A stretch of DNA of 44,621 nt, from contig FMTG01000013.1 of the NCBI GenBank assembly GCA_900099715.1, positions 14,305 to 58,925 on the forward strand. Direction: 5' to 3'. The DNA comes from Ruminococcaceae bacterium YRB3002 (GTDB lineage: Bacteria > Bacillota > Clostridia > Saccharofermentanales > Saccharofermentanaceae). The position numbers and the translations under genes are program-made. The notes below the pieces were generated by a model that saw only the letters and a list, made by a program, of their open reading frames with translations, did no database searches and was not told the DNA's origin. Below, in pieces: positions 1 to 8,784 of this stretch; position 1 is the stretch's first letter, and the number at the start of each line of letters is the position of its first letter.

Positions 1-43
1 CTATAACACCCCGGGTGTGCGGTTACCGGGAATAAACAGCCCC

Positions 44-74
44 GATGGACGAACTGACCTCGCGTCAGTCCATC
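44..74 (+). other. Small hairpin upstream of the hscC promoter
   Basis: An inverted repeat pairs GATGGAC (44-50) with GTCCATC (68-74), with an inner TGAC/GTCA pair. There is no T-run after it, so it is a weak candidate for the end of an upstream transcript or for a regulator site. Bases 1-43 hold nothing I can name. Confidence 0.35.
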
Positions 75-76
75 CT

Positions 77-130
77 CAGTTGTCATTTACCCATCAGTTG
101 TCATTTACCCATCAGTTGTCATTTACCCAA
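77..130 (+). repeat. Three tandem 18-bp repeats (iteron-like)
   Basis: The 18-mer CAGTTGTCATTTACCCAT occurs three times head to tail (77-94, 95-112, 113-130); only the last base of the third copy differs. Each copy carries TTGTCA, which in the third copy is placed to serve as a -35 box. Perfect tandem copies against a promoter suggest repeated protein-binding sites or slippage-generated promoter variation; which one cannot be told from one sequence. Confidence 0.85.
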
Positions 131-144
131 ATGAATAATATTAT
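116..144 (+). promoter_or_regulatory. Sigma-A-type promoter for the J-protein/hscC pair
   Basis: TTGTCA (116-121) and TATTAT (139-144) are separated by exactly 17 bp, which puts the transcript start near 151. The -35 box lies inside the third 18-bp repeat, so anything binding the repeats would touch the polymerase site. Confidence 0.6.
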
Positions 145-169
145 AAATAAAAAAAATAAGGGGGCTCTC

Positions 170-1024
170 ATGCCGTACGAATCAATATGGCAGATCCTGG
201 GCCTGCCCAGCCCCACAAAAGATGCTGCTGAGATCAGGCAGGCATATACGGCAAAGGCACGGCAGACAAATCCCGAAGATGATCCGCAGGGATTTGAGAG
301 GCTTCATAATGCGTACAGATCCGCTCTTAATTTCGCTAACAGGCAGTCTTCATACACTGAAGAACCGGATTTCCTGGAAGTCGAAGAAAGAGAAAGAGAA
401 GCAAAAGAAGAAGCGCATGAGAAAACCACATCCCCTTACGACTTCAGCAGCTTATCATCAGCCACTTCCGAGCAGCTGGAGGAGATCCGTAATTTCAAAA
501 ACACGAACCGCATCACGTCCTTCGAACAGGTAAAGATGCTCGACATAGCCTCACGCGTAAGTATCGCCAGAGAGCTGACGAAACTGTACGGGAAGCAGGC
601 ACTGATCACGGGCAATACGGGACTCTGGTATATGTACTGGGATGAGCCGCTCGTCCACTTCTTTGAAGCCGATCCGGAATTCAGGGAGTGGGTGCTGTCG
701 CAGGTCAGTGAACAGAACCACCGCGATACGGTCTTGAGCATAACATCAGAACTCGCGAAGCTTCCGGCGGAACATGTATGGAAGCTCAAGGAACCTAAGC
801 AGCCGGGGAAAGGGCTTTCGCGCACGGGGAGAAATCTGATAGTATCGGGTGTCTTTGTCGTGGCGTCACTGATCATGAGCATAGTCTTTAACATATTGGA
901 TCACACCAGGAAACTCAATATATATGAGATGATCCTAATATCGCTGGCGTGTGGTATATTCTATTTTATCTACTCCGCCGTTGACGATCACATCAGGCAA
1001 CGCAAAAAAGCCAAAGGAGAATAA
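170..1024 (+). CDS. Membrane-anchored J-domain-like co-chaperone (DjlC-type)
   Basis: A 284-residue protein. Residues 4-56 resemble the J-domain of the DjlB/DjlC group that partners HscC: helix I (SIWQILGL), helix II with AYTAKARQ, and a following PEDDPQGF-type loop. The His-Pro-Asp tripeptide needed to stimulate Hsp70 ATPase reads Asn34-Pro-Glu here. A charged Glu/Lys linker (about 60-90) follows, and two hydrophobic segments (about 222-245 and 250-272) anchor the C-terminus in the membrane. The start at 170 is chosen because AAGGGGG precedes it at good spacing; the ATG at 131 has no ribosome site. It ends 4 bases before the Hsp70 gene, so the two form an operon and probably act together. 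The role is inferred from family and context; Hsp70 activation could be weakened by the altered tripeptide. Confidence 0.75.
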   Translation: MPYESIWQILGLPSPTKDAAEIRQAYTAKARQTNPEDDPQGFERLHNAYRSALNFANRQSSYTEEPDFLEVEEREREAKEEAHEKTTSPYDFSSLSSATSEQLEEIRNFKNTNRITSFEQVKMLDIASRVSIARELTKLYGKQALITGNTGLWYMYWDEPLVHFFEADPEFREWVLSQVSEQNHRDTVLSITSELAKLPAEHVWKLKEPKQPGKGLSRTGRNLIVSGVFVVASLIMSIVFNILDHTRKLNIYEMILISLACGIFYFIYSAVDDHIRQRKKAKGE

Positions 1025-1028
1025 CAAC

Positions 1029-2723
1029 ATGGCCATACTCGGAATCGATCTTGGAACGACAAACAGCCTCGCTTATCTGTGGAGCGATCAGGGACCTGTG
1101 CTTATCAAGAATTCGCTTGGCAATTCGCTGACACCCTCCGTTGTGGGTATAGATGACAATGGTGATGTTGTTGTTGGTGAAGTGGCAAGGGAGCGCCTTA
1201 TCGCGCACCCTGATAAGACCGTGGCCGAGTTCAAGCGCACAATGGGTACGAGAAAGACATACATGCTCGGAAAGACTGCATATACGTCAGTCGAGCTGTC
1301 GTCGCTCGTGCTCAGAAAGATCAAGGAAGATGCCGAGGCATATCTCAGGAACTCAGACAGCAGCGAGACGATAGATGAGGTCATCATCAGCGTTCCGGCC
1401 TACTTTGACGACGCCAGGAGATCAGATACGAAGCAGGCAGCCGCACTGGCGGGCCTTAACTGCGAGAGGATAATCAACGAGCCTTCTGCTGCGGCTCTTG
1501 CGTATCTGTGGAAACACGATTTCAGGAACGGTACGTACATGATCGTTGATTTCGGCGGAGGCACGCTGGATGTCAGCGTGATCGATTCTTTCGACCGGGT
1601 CATGGAAATACTGGCTGTGGCCGGCGACAATCAGCTGGGCGGCAAGGATTTCAACGAAGCGATATGCAACGAGTTCTACACGAAGAACGGACTTAACAGG
1701 GACTTGCTCACTCCCGAGCAGAGAGCATCTGTCTACAGGATGGCGGAGGCGTGCAAGATATCCCTCTCCACCACCCCGCTGAGCGTGATGTCGGTTGTCA
1801 TAAACGAGAAGAAGTACGAGCTGGTGCTCGATAATAACAAGCTGATAGAGATAGCCCCGGAGATTTTCGAGAGGATCGCCAAGCCTATCAGGAAGGTCCT
1901 GAGAGACAGCCATCTGTCTGTCGAAAGTCTGGAGGACATAATACTTGTGGGCGGCTCGTGCAAGATGCCTACCGTAGCATCTTATATCGCGTCGCTCACC
2001 GGAATAACGCCTGACACGGATATCGATCCGTATACGGCGATCGGACTTGGCGCCGGTGTCGCTGCCGGCATGAAGACGAGAGCCGAGGAATTCAAGGAAG
2101 TCATAATGACTGACATATGTCCTTTCTCGCTGGGAATATCGACATTTGATACAAAGACGGGAGAGACTCTGATGTCATTCATAATCCAGCGCAATTCCAT
2201 GCTTCCTACGAGCCGCATGCGTTCCTACAGCGCCATCAAAGACAGACAGACGATACTGGATGTGGATATCTTTCAGGGCGAGTCCATAATACCGGCCAAT
2301 AACATAAAGCTCGGCAGACTGTCCATCAAGACGCCGCCCACGAACAAGAATGAGCATATATCGGATGTCAGGATGACTTACGATATCAACGGCATCCTCA
2401 TTGTAGATGTCACGACAACGGACGGTGTGACCACCAGCAAGGTGCTCCTCAGCGACAGCAACAGGATGAGCGAGGCAGAGATCAAGGCCATAACGGACAA
2501 GCTGTCGAAGCTTAAGGTCGCATCAGCCGAGAATGAGGCTTCCAACCTTCTCATCGCCCGGGCCGAAGCCCTCATCGAGGAGACGATGAACCTGGAACGT
2601 GAGATGATAATCGACAGCCTCCTGAGATACAAGTTCATAATCGCCAACGGAAACGGCCGTGACATAAGGATCGCCACAGACAGGCTCACAGAACTTCTGG
2701 ATAAGATAGAGGGCGAATACTGA
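1029..2723 (+). CDS. hscC: HscC-type Hsp70 chaperone
   Basis: A 564-residue Hsp70, shorter than DnaK (about 610-640) and close to HscC/Hsp62 length. Phosphate-1 motif GIDLGTTNS (5-13), phosphate-2 FGGGTLDVSV (about 174-183) and the adenosine motif VGGSCKMP (about 307-314) are intact, so ATP binding and hydrolysis are expected. FKRTMG, ELSSLVLRKIKEDAE and TDICPFSLGI are typical of HscC rather than DnaK. A short substrate-binding domain follows from about 375, with a reduced helical lid. The start at 1029 has GGAG just upstream (about 1016-1019); in-frame starts further 5' would lie inside the J-protein gene. HscC proteins are specialised chaperones with narrow client range; the client here is unknown. 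It ends 12 bases from a converging gene. Confidence 0.9.
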   Translation: MAILGIDLGTTNSLAYLWSDQGPVLIKNSLGNSLTPSVVGIDDNGDVVVGEVARERLIAHPDKTVAEFKRTMGTRKTYMLGKTAYTSVELSSLVLRKIKEDAEAYLRNSDSSETIDEVIISVPAYFDDARRSDTKQAAALAGLNCERIINEPSAAALAYLWKHDFRNGTYMIVDFGGGTLDVSVIDSFDRVMEILAVAGDNQLGGKDFNEAICNEFYTKNGLNRDLLTPEQRASVYRMAEACKISLSTTPLSVMSVVINEKKYELVLDNNKLIEIAPEIFERIAKPIRKVLRDSHLSVESLEDIILVGGSCKMPTVASYIASLTGITPDTDIDPYTAIGLGAGVAAGMKTRAEEFKEVIMTDICPFSLGISTFDTKTGETLMSFIIQRNSMLPTSRMRSYSAIKDRQTILDVDIFQGESIIPANNIKLGRLSIKTPPTNKNEHISDVRMTYDINGILIVDVTTTDGVTTSKVLLSDSNRMSEAEIKAITDKLSKLKVASAENEASNLLIARAEALIEETMNLEREMIIDSLLRYKFIIANGNGRDIRIATDRLTELLDKIEGEY

Positions 2724-2735
2724 GGATCCGGATAA

Positions 2736-5700
2736 CTAGTTATCTATCCTGGACTTCAGCCTGTCGTTGATAGTTATCTCGCACTTGGTGTGACTGATAT
2801 TGATATTCTCTTCTTCAGCGTAGATATCTCTCAGGTTCGCGGACCTTCCGTTTGCCGATACGGAACATCTGGCGATGCTCACCTTCGCGCCGGGCTCGAA
2901 ACACCCGATAAAGCCGCTGTTGTCGCCTGAGAACTCACAGTTAAGGGACAGCAGTGTCAGCTTCACACGCACGTCAGACGAGGCAAGGGAACCTACACAG
3001 ATCATATCATTAACATTTGCCGTGATCGTTATATATCCGCTGTTCATCGAGACGATACATGTATTGCCATGCATGCTGCCGATAGCAACACCTTCGTGTC
3101 CGTGCATCGTGCAGTTCAGTGACAGCTTATCGATCAGGATATCGCAGTCTCCGTCGATGGATCCTATGCCGACGCACCTTCCGGCCCTGTTGGAGATATC
3201 AACATCACAGTTGGATACGATAGGCTGGGTGCCTTTGAGGATGGAGCCGATACCGACACCGCTCTGGCCGGACATATTGATCAGATACCTGCCTCTGTTT
3301 ATCTTTATAACGCCGCCCTGACCGGAACCGATTCCGATGCCCTGTGCTGAATCCACTTTGATCTCTATCGTGCCGTCCTGATCGAAAACAAGCTCTCCAT
3401 GCCTTGCCATAAGAGCATTGCCGATACCATATGCTTCGAGCTTATGAACATTGATCCTCAAAATGCCGTCACCTGAGAATACGACTCTCGAAGTATCGGG
3501 TACTCTTATGCCGCCGTTATTAAGCTGGTTCTCACCCGAGAAGTGGATCGACACATCGCAGCCCTCGCCGATACAGATAGCATTGCCAAGCTTTGTTCCA
3601 GACAGACCGATATTCTCAAGAACGAGACTTCCCTGATAACCGTCCTCGATTATCACATAGATCTGGGTATCAAATCCCGGTGCGCCCGAGATCGTAATAT
3701 CCCTGTAAGTGACTTCCGCATTTGGAATGACGATTTTGCTGTAACCCTCCTCCACGAGAACAGGAAGGGATATACGAGCCTCACGGCCTGCAACATAAGT
3801 ATCCTTGCGGCCCTCGGCCTTGACGATCCTGTTGATTTCAAGTATCTGCTCCCGGACTTCCTCATCTATCTCCTTGACGATAGTGGCTGACGGCCTGGCA
3901 ACGAAGTAACCCTGAACAAGATCCACTCCCAGTTCGAGTACTGTCTTGTACTCCTCGGCAGTCTCAACGCCTTCAGCCAGCGCCATGATGCCGTTCTCGT
4001 GCGAGAATGTAATGATATCCTTCACGAAATGCTGTTTCTGCGGCGAATCCTGAATGCACGTCAGGAGCATCCTGTCGATCTTGACATAATTCGGCATATA
4101 CGCCAGGAGATTGGATACGTTGGAATAACCGGTTCCGTAATCGTCAACCGCCGTCTGAAGTCCCGCATCCTCATATCTCTTCTTGATCTTCGCCATATCG
4201 GACTCGCGGATCTCGCTCTGCTCCGTGAATTCGACGACGATCCTGTCTGTCTGGATTTTGTCCGTTATCTCCGCGAAATCATCGTCCTTCAGTACATGAC
4301 CCGGGATACTGTTGATAAAAACTTTCGAGCCGGCCGCGAAATCATCACCCTTGGAATCGATAATGTTCAATACATTGGTGAACGTCGCTTTCTCGATATC
4401 GTAGAGTCTGTTGAAGAACTCCGCATATCTGAGCACGACCGGCGGCGGCATATACGGTGTTACGTCAGCTCTCATCAGAGCCTCATAGGCAAATATCTCA
4501 CCCGTCGAAGCGATGACGATAGGCTGGAAATGATAATTGATCCTGTTATGCTCGATGATATCGTGTACGACCTTAGCCTCTTCCTGCTCCTCTTCGGAGA
4601 GCGTTCCGCTGTCGATCTTGGCGATACTGTGCTTCCTGATATTCTTGTTGTTGATGGCGGCACCAACGAGCCTCTCAAAGTCGTTCTTAGTCTCCGGAGA
4701 ACCGGTGGCAGTGCCGTAGGATATCTGAAGCTTATACTTGTCCGAAGTCCCGTTGAACTCCAGTATCATATCATTTATACTTCTGATCATTTTATCGGCA
4801 GACATGTCTTCGTCCTCCTGTATCAGGACAAAGAACTCACCGTTGCCCAGTGCAAAGATATGGGACTGCTCCGTATTCTGCCTCAGGAAATCGGCGATCT
4901 TCAGGATAGCGCTGTCGCCCTCATTCCTTCCATACTCATTATTGATGCCCGACAGGTTCCTGATATCGATCGTGATAACGCTTATATTGGCATCGTCACT
5001 GTCTCTCTTAAGCTCCCTGATGAGCGAATATGTATTCCTCTGGAAACCCTTATAGTTGAAGAAACCTGTAAGCGGTTCACGGATGAGATTCGCTTCGAGC
5101 ATTGAATTCGTGATACGTAGCTGTTCCTGTCTCTTAAAGTATTCAAGACCTCTCGTAACGCACCTGAGCCACAGCCTGTAGCTCTCCGTATGCGCCACCG
5201 GCTCCTCGAAGCTTATCGCTGCATAACCGTATGCCATATTCTCGAAATAGATTGGCGTAAAATAGTAAACAGACGGCTTATCCCTCTCCTCGAGCAGCTC
5301 GGGAACAAGGATCTCCCTGTCGAAATAATCATCCACCCCTATCTTGTCCTGTCCCGAATTCTCAGGTCCGCAGTAGAGGGCATGTATCATCTTGTCCGTA
5401 AAAGGCGTCCTGCCCATGCTCTCTTCGGAGTTGTAATGCTGCCAGTCATCATTAAGACAGAGGCTGAAACTCGTGAATTCCCTGATCTGATACGTGTAGG
5501 AGAATATTGTATTCATCAGTCCGTAGAACGTTGACTGTGACAGAAGATCCTCATCCATGTGATTGTACGGCGAGAAAACGCTGCCAGACGACAAATTGGT
5601 GCTCCATGTAGATCTCAGTCTGCTGTACGTTCCGGCACTCTCATTGCAGCAGCCGCAGCTGGCACCGTAATACATATCAACCGGTTCGGTAAACTGTGGC

Positions 5701-6509
5701 GGCTCCTGACCGTCGATGAGCGCCATGACATATGCGGCCGCGTGTGTACCCAGTGACTTGGCTGGAAGAGTTACCGATGTGATAGGCTTCGGCGAGAATC
5801 TCCCCTCGTCATTCGAGTCATAACCGACAACAGCGATATCCTCGGGGATCCTCAGTCCGTGTTCCGTGAGAGACTTCGCAAGACCCACCGCCATCTGATC
5901 GTTGGCACAGGCAACCGCCTGCGGAAGAACGCCCCTCATCTTTACAAGCTTGTCACCCAGATTCTCGCCGCTCGTGTACCAAAAATCTCCGAAGAATATC
6001 CTGTTCTCCCTGATCTCCAGATCGTGATCCGCCATGCAGTCCTGGAAAGCTTTGAGTCTCTCTTTGGAATAGGGATGCCACGACTTGCCCGTCAGGAACG
6101 CGATATCGGTATAGCCGTGATCCTCTATCAGGTGCGACACGATCGTCTTGATACCGTCATAATGGCGCGGCATGATGCACGGATAGTCCTCAAGCTGCTT
6201 ATCCACCGTAATGACCGGAACCGTCACCTTCTCCCTGATCTCGGCCATGATACTGTCGCACAGCCCGGGAGTCTGCAGCGTATCGAGCATGAGGATAAAA
6301 GCATCAAACTGATCAAACGGCACCAGCTTGAAGATCGAAGTCTCGCCGACTTCCCTCGCCGCCGTATTCTGATACTTCTCATACATCGCGAAAACGCACA
6401 CGTCATAGTCAGAAGCGAACAGCTCACCGAGACACCCCTCGATAAAGGATGCCTGATAATACTCATACGCCTGCCCTACGAGCAGCGCTATCTTACGTCT
6501 CTTCCCCAT
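2736..6509 (-). CDS. LacI-type sensor / GGDEF / EAL / beta-helix fusion (c-di-GMP phosphodiesterase)
   Basis: A 1257-residue multidomain protein without signal peptide or membrane segment. Residues 1-290 match the periplasmic-binding fold of LacI/GalR regulators (for example ACANDQMAVGLA, IPEDIAVVGYDS, PITSVTLP) but lack the DNA-binding helix-turn-helix; a Cys cluster CGCC lies at 285-288. Residues 300-465 are a poorly conserved linking region. Residues 475-635 are a GGDEF domain whose motif reads GNGEF (555-559), so cyclase activity is doubtful. Residues 645-885 are an EAL domain with the catalytic set visible: YEALMR, the FINS Asn, VVEFTE, AVDDYGTGYSN, YVKID and AEGVET followed by LVQGYF. 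From 905 to 1250 a Gly-rich repetitive stretch (GIGIGSG, GVGIGS, CVGIGS, GVAIGS) resembles a right-handed beta-helix of carbohydrate-binding type. I infer a sugar-responsive c-di-GMP phosphodiesterase. GAGGAGGAGAC lies directly before the ATG. Confidence 0.88.
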   Translation of the reverse strand: MGKRRKIALLVGQAYEYYQASFIEGCLGELFASDYDVCVFAMYEKYQNTAAREVGETSIFKLVPFDQFDAFILMLDTLQTPGLCDSIMAEIREKVTVPVITVDKQLEDYPCIMPRHYDGIKTIVSHLIEDHGYTDIAFLTGKSWHPYSKERLKAFQDCMADHDLEIRENRIFFGDFWYTSGENLGDKLVKMRGVLPQAVACANDQMAVGLAKSLTEHGLRIPEDIAVVGYDSNDEGRFSPKPITSVTLPAKSLGTHAAAYVMALIDGQEPPQFTEPVDMYYGASCGCCNESAGTYSRLRSTWSTNLSSGSVFSPYNHMDEDLLSQSTFYGLMNTIFSYTYQIREFTSFSLCLNDDWQHYNSEESMGRTPFTDKMIHALYCGPENSGQDKIGVDDYFDREILVPELLEERDKPSVYYFTPIYFENMAYGYAAISFEEPVAHTESYRLWLRCVTRGLEYFKRQEQLRITNSMLEANLIREPLTGFFNYKGFQRNTYSLIRELKRDSDDANISVITIDIRNLSGINNEYGRNEGDSAILKIADFLRQNTEQSHIFALGNGEFFVLIQEDEDMSADKMIRSINDMILEFNGTSDKYKLQISYGTATGSPETKNDFERLVGAAINNKNIRKHSIAKIDSGTLSEEEQEEAKVVHDIIEHNRINYHFQPIVIASTGEIFAYEALMRADVTPYMPPPVVLRYAEFFNRLYDIEKATFTNVLNIIDSKGDDFAAGSKVFINSIPGHVLKDDDFAEITDKIQTDRIVVEFTEQSEIRESDMAKIKKRYEDAGLQTAVDDYGTGYSNVSNLLAYMPNYVKIDRMLLTCIQDSPQKQHFVKDIITFSHENGIMALAEGVETAEEYKTVLELGVDLVQGYFVARPSATIVKEIDEEVREQILEINRIVKAEGRKDTYVAGREARISLPVLVEEGYSKIVIPNAEVTYRDITISGAPGFDTQIYVIIEDGYQGSLVLENIGLSGTKLGNAICIGEGCDVSIHFSGENQLNNGGIRVPDTSRVVFSGDGILRINVHKLEAYGIGNALMARHGELVFDQDGTIEIKVDSAQGIGIGSGQGGVIKINRGRYLINMSGQSGVGIGSILKGTQPIVSNCDVDISNRAGRCVGIGSIDGDCDILIDKLSLNCTMHGHEGVAIGSMHGNTCIVSMNSGYITITANVNDMICVGSLASSDVRVKLTLLSLNCEFSGDNSGFIGCFEPGAKVSIARCSVSANGRSANLRDIYAEEENINISHTKCEITINDRLKSRIDN

Positions 6510-6519
6510 GTCTCCTCCT

Positions 6520-6537
6520 CTATACCAAAGGGTATAG
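6520..6537 (-). promoter_or_regulatory. Inverted repeat abutting the ribosome site of the EAL protein
   Basis: CTATACC-AAAG-GGTATAG has perfect 7-bp arms and a 4-base loop and touches the GAGGAGG ribosome site of the EAL-protein gene. It could be a regulator's operator or, in RNA, a hairpin stacked on the ribosome site. Confidence 0.5.
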
Positions 6538-6780
6538 TTCCGAATACATCATTATTTTATTATCTAATAGGGGATTTTTCAACAAAATGTACAAAAAAGC
6601 ATCCAAGTATACTAATAAAAGTCGGAAATTTGATAACAGGAGCTCGCAGACTGATCGCTCACTTCAGTCCTCGTCGCTTCGCTCCTGCGGTAAGTCCGCT
6701 CGCGATGTCTGCTCGCCCTTCTGTGAATTGGAAGCAATTGTTCTTCCACGCTTCGTGAGTGGCAGTTGAGCCGATTCGAA

Positions 6781-6900
6781 ATTCCCTGTTTTTCCGTTTA
6801 AAGTATATTTTGAGGGTACAGATGAGGGTATTTTCTTAAAAATACCCCGTTTTGCGTTTGAAATGGTATTTTGAGGGTACAGTTGAGGGAATTTTGTTAA
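6781..6900. repeat. Two-copy tandem repeat, period about 60 bp
   Basis: Bases 6781-6840 and 6841-6900 align along their length; both contain TTTGAGGGTACAG followed by TGAGGG and a T-rich end, and both start with a CCC(C/T)GTTTT segment. The copies are diverged at roughly a fifth of positions, so the duplication is not recent. Function unknown. Confidence 0.65.
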
Positions 6901-6951
6901 CATTTATGCTGACGACACTTCGAATTGTAGTCTCATCCACTCCCGAAGCGA

Positions 6952-7029
6952 GAACGCGTGTTTTGCGCCACAAGTTCCACAGCCGCAAAGCGGCGAGGAC
7001 CTGTTCGAAGTGCCGCAAAACACGCGTTC
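6952..7029. repeat. Dispersed palindromic element, copy 1
   Basis: A 78-bp imperfect palindrome. The outer arms GAACGCGTGTTTTGCG and CGCAAAACACGCGTTC pair over about 20 bases with one mismatch, and the centre is GCCGC-AAA-GCGGC. It lies 5 bases after the stop of the leftward gene at 7035. In reverse complement it is nearly identical to 26677-26756 and 29965-30046. REP/MITE-like; it may also stop transcription or protect mRNA ends. Confidence 0.85.
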
Positions 7030-7034
7030 GAGCA

Positions 7035-7862
7035 TTAGTATGCAAAGAAAAACACAAACCCCAGCACATGCAGTACCGACGCACCCAGAACGAACAGGTG
7101 CCATACCATGTGCGAGAACTTAAACTTCTTACCGAAATTAAACCACAACCCCACGGAATACATGATCGCGCCTGACACGATGAGCCAGAAGCACAGAGGC
7201 GTTGTGGCGTCGAAGAATATCTTTATCTCAACCAGTATCATCCAGCCCATGATCACGTAGATCAGCTTGGATATCACGTTGCCTGTTTTGCTCTGCGGAT
7301 AAGTGATCGCTGTGACCAGAGTGCCTGCCACGGCACATGCTGCCTGCAGTGCCCATATGACACTCCCTGATACGACAGGCAGGAGGCATGCGCAGATGGG
7401 TGAATATGCACCGAGGATAGCGTAATAGACAATGATCCTGTTCATCTTGTTCATGACGCGCTTCTGAGGCGTTCCGTGCTTCATGAAGTGAAAGATCGTC
7501 GAGAACAGCAAAGACAGGAACAGCGTGATCACAAAAGCAGATACGCTGAGGGCGACCATGACACCCGAAGCGCCTCTTCCGCCGTCGATCACCGGAGTGC
7601 TGATATAAGACTTGATGGCAGCAACCGGAAGGATGCACAGGAGGAACAGAGCCATGACACCGGCAGTAATGGAGTTTCCGATCTCCTCGCCGAACGTCTC
7701 CTGGGTACGCTTCAGGCCTTTCGCGACGATCCTCTTGGAATTGGCAAACCAGCCCATATCCTTGAGACCTTCCTCAAGGGGATCCACGCCTGTGGCGGCT
7801 TTGAGTTTTTTGTCTTCATCCGATGCGACGAATGTCTTCCAGTGCTTCGCGTTCTTTGCCAT
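7035..7862 (-). CDS. trhA: Hemolysin III / TrhA family membrane protein
   Basis: A 275-residue protein with seven likely membrane segments after a soluble N-terminus of about 50 residues. The family signature is present: Glu in GEEIGNSITAG at the first membrane segment, HFMKH after the third, and HMVWHLFVLGASVLH near the C-terminus, the His residues that would bind metal in this PAQR-like family. Family members are linked to membrane lipid and fluidity homeostasis; true hemolytic activity is doubtful. The start has GGAG about 10 bases upstream. An 82-base gap separates it from the gene upstream, so it may have its own promoter. A palindromic element follows directly after its stop codon. Confidence 0.85.
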   Translation of the reverse strand: MAKNAKHWKTFVASDEDKKLKAATGVDPLEEGLKDMGWFANSKRIVAKGLKRTQETFGEEIGNSITAGVMALFLLCILPVAAIKSYISTPVIDGGRGASGVMVALSVSAFVITLFLSLLFSTIFHFMKHGTPQKRVMNKMNRIIVYYAILGAYSPICACLLPVVSGSVIWALQAACAVAGTLVTAITYPQSKTGNVISKLIYVIMGWMILVEIKIFFDATTPLCFWLIVSGAIMYSVGLWFNFGKKFKFSHMVWHLFVLGASVLHVLGFVFFFAY

Positions 7863-7944
7863 CTATGATCTTCTCCGTAGTACTAAACAATTTCTAAGCA
7901 ATTCTACAAGGTAGAACCGTTATTTGCAACCATACGACATTACA

Positions 7945-8784
7945 TCATGGTACCTTTGGAGGAGGAAGTCTTATAGTGCCTCCCTCTTCCGGCGGTTCTA
8001 TCTGCCCCGATAATATCTTCGGTGCCCTTATCTTGGGCCTGTCGCGTTTGGTTCCTTCGGGGAGCGGTATGGCGTCTTCACCCTTACCTGACTCGATAAC
8101 CCCGGCTGTCTCATTGACAGGCGGTTCTATCTTACCTGCTGCCTCACCGTCAGGAGCCTTAAGCTGTTCGGGGGCAGCAGCGGCATTCTCTTTCCTGCGG
8201 ACAGGTGCTGATATGATCGTTCCGAGGACTTCTGGTTTATGCTTCTCACGGGGCGCCTTCTTTTCAGCCGGTGCGGCCGGAGCCGGTGACAGCTGCTCCG
8301 CGACATATGCGTCACGGTAGAATCTGTATGCTTTGATCATGAACGGGATCAGGACGGACATCGGCAGGATCAAGTAGGACATGGCAGACGCGAACCCGTC
8401 GCCTGCGATAGACGATAATGCCGCGAAAGGCGCATTCACCATACCATAGATCCCTCTCAGGATCAGTGCCCAGATCACGTGGATAATGCTGGCTCCGCTG
8501 CCGCTAAGGAGCGCCTCCGACGGATAGAACAGCTTGGGAATGAAAGCCAGGACGCCATAGCATGCCAGGCCGACAGCGATCCAGTACTTGCGTTTAAGAC
8601 CGGAATAAAACGGTATCACTATGAGAAAGAACACGGTATAGAGCACGCTCATTACCACCTCGAACATGCTGAACTCCCTGATCGCGATGCCGGAATACTT
8701 GAAGTACAGCGGCTCAAAGCAGACGAAGCAAAGGGCTCCGGCGATACAGGCAAGGAAAACGCATGTGAAATAGTCTCTTCGCAT
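7945..8784 (-). CDS. Membrane protein with Pro-rich cytoplasmic tail, unknown function
   Basis: Not recognised. 279 residues: four or five hydrophobic segments in residues 5-155 (ending with ILPMSVLIPFMI), then a low-complexity tail of about 115 residues rich in Pro, Ala, Glu and Lys, closing with RLPPPKVP. The tail contains repeated short PP and KIRAPKI-type motifs that could dock another protein. Its ATG overlaps the stop of the GH3 gene (TAATG), and GGGAG sits 8 bases upstream, so it is translationally coupled to the glycosidase. Context suggests a role tied to the GH3 enzyme or its product, but nothing in the sequence names a substrate. Confidence 0.75.
   Translation of the reverse strand: MRRDYFTCVFLACIAGALCFVCFEPLYFKYSGIAIREFSMFEVVMSVLYTVFFLIVIPFYSGLKRKYWIAVGLACYGVLAFIPKLFYPSEALLSGSGASIIHVIWALILRGIYGMVNAPFAALSSIAGDGFASAMSYLILPMSVLIPFMIKAYRFYRDAYVAEQLSPAPAAPAEKKAPREKHKPEVLGTIISAPVRRKENAAAAPEQLKAPDGEAAGKIEPPVNETAGVIESGKGEDAIPLPEGTKRDRPKIRAPKILSGQIEPPEEGGTIRLPPPKVP

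Larger units (their letters stand above)
6538..7034. other. Gene-poor interval with several repeats
   Basis: No convincing gene between the two leftward genes. It holds an A/T-rich promoter-like part (6538-6640), a segment (6640-6770) with a 21-base motif shared with 27251-27271 on the other strand, a two-copy tandem repeat (6781-6900) and a palindromic element (6952-7029). Short open frames here have no ribosome site or recognisable product. Confidence 0.6.

Noticed and set aside
2731..2744. GATAACTAGTTATC palindrome between hscC and the EAL protein as a terminator
   Set aside because: The stem is short and A/T-rich with no T-run; it mostly reflects overlapping stop codons.
3999..5105. Long rightward frame (368 codons) inside the EAL-protein gene
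   Set aside because: It is antisense to a gene with clear catalytic motifs, is Arg/Ile-rich as expected for a mirror frame, and has no ribosome site.
5859..6758. Rightward frame of 299 codons over the start of the EAL protein
   Set aside because: Antisense to the LacI-like domain, no recognisable domain and no ribosome site.
6640..6770. tRNA or small gene in the gene-poor interval
   Set aside because: No cloverleaf or T-loop sequence is present, and the short frames lack ribosome sites.
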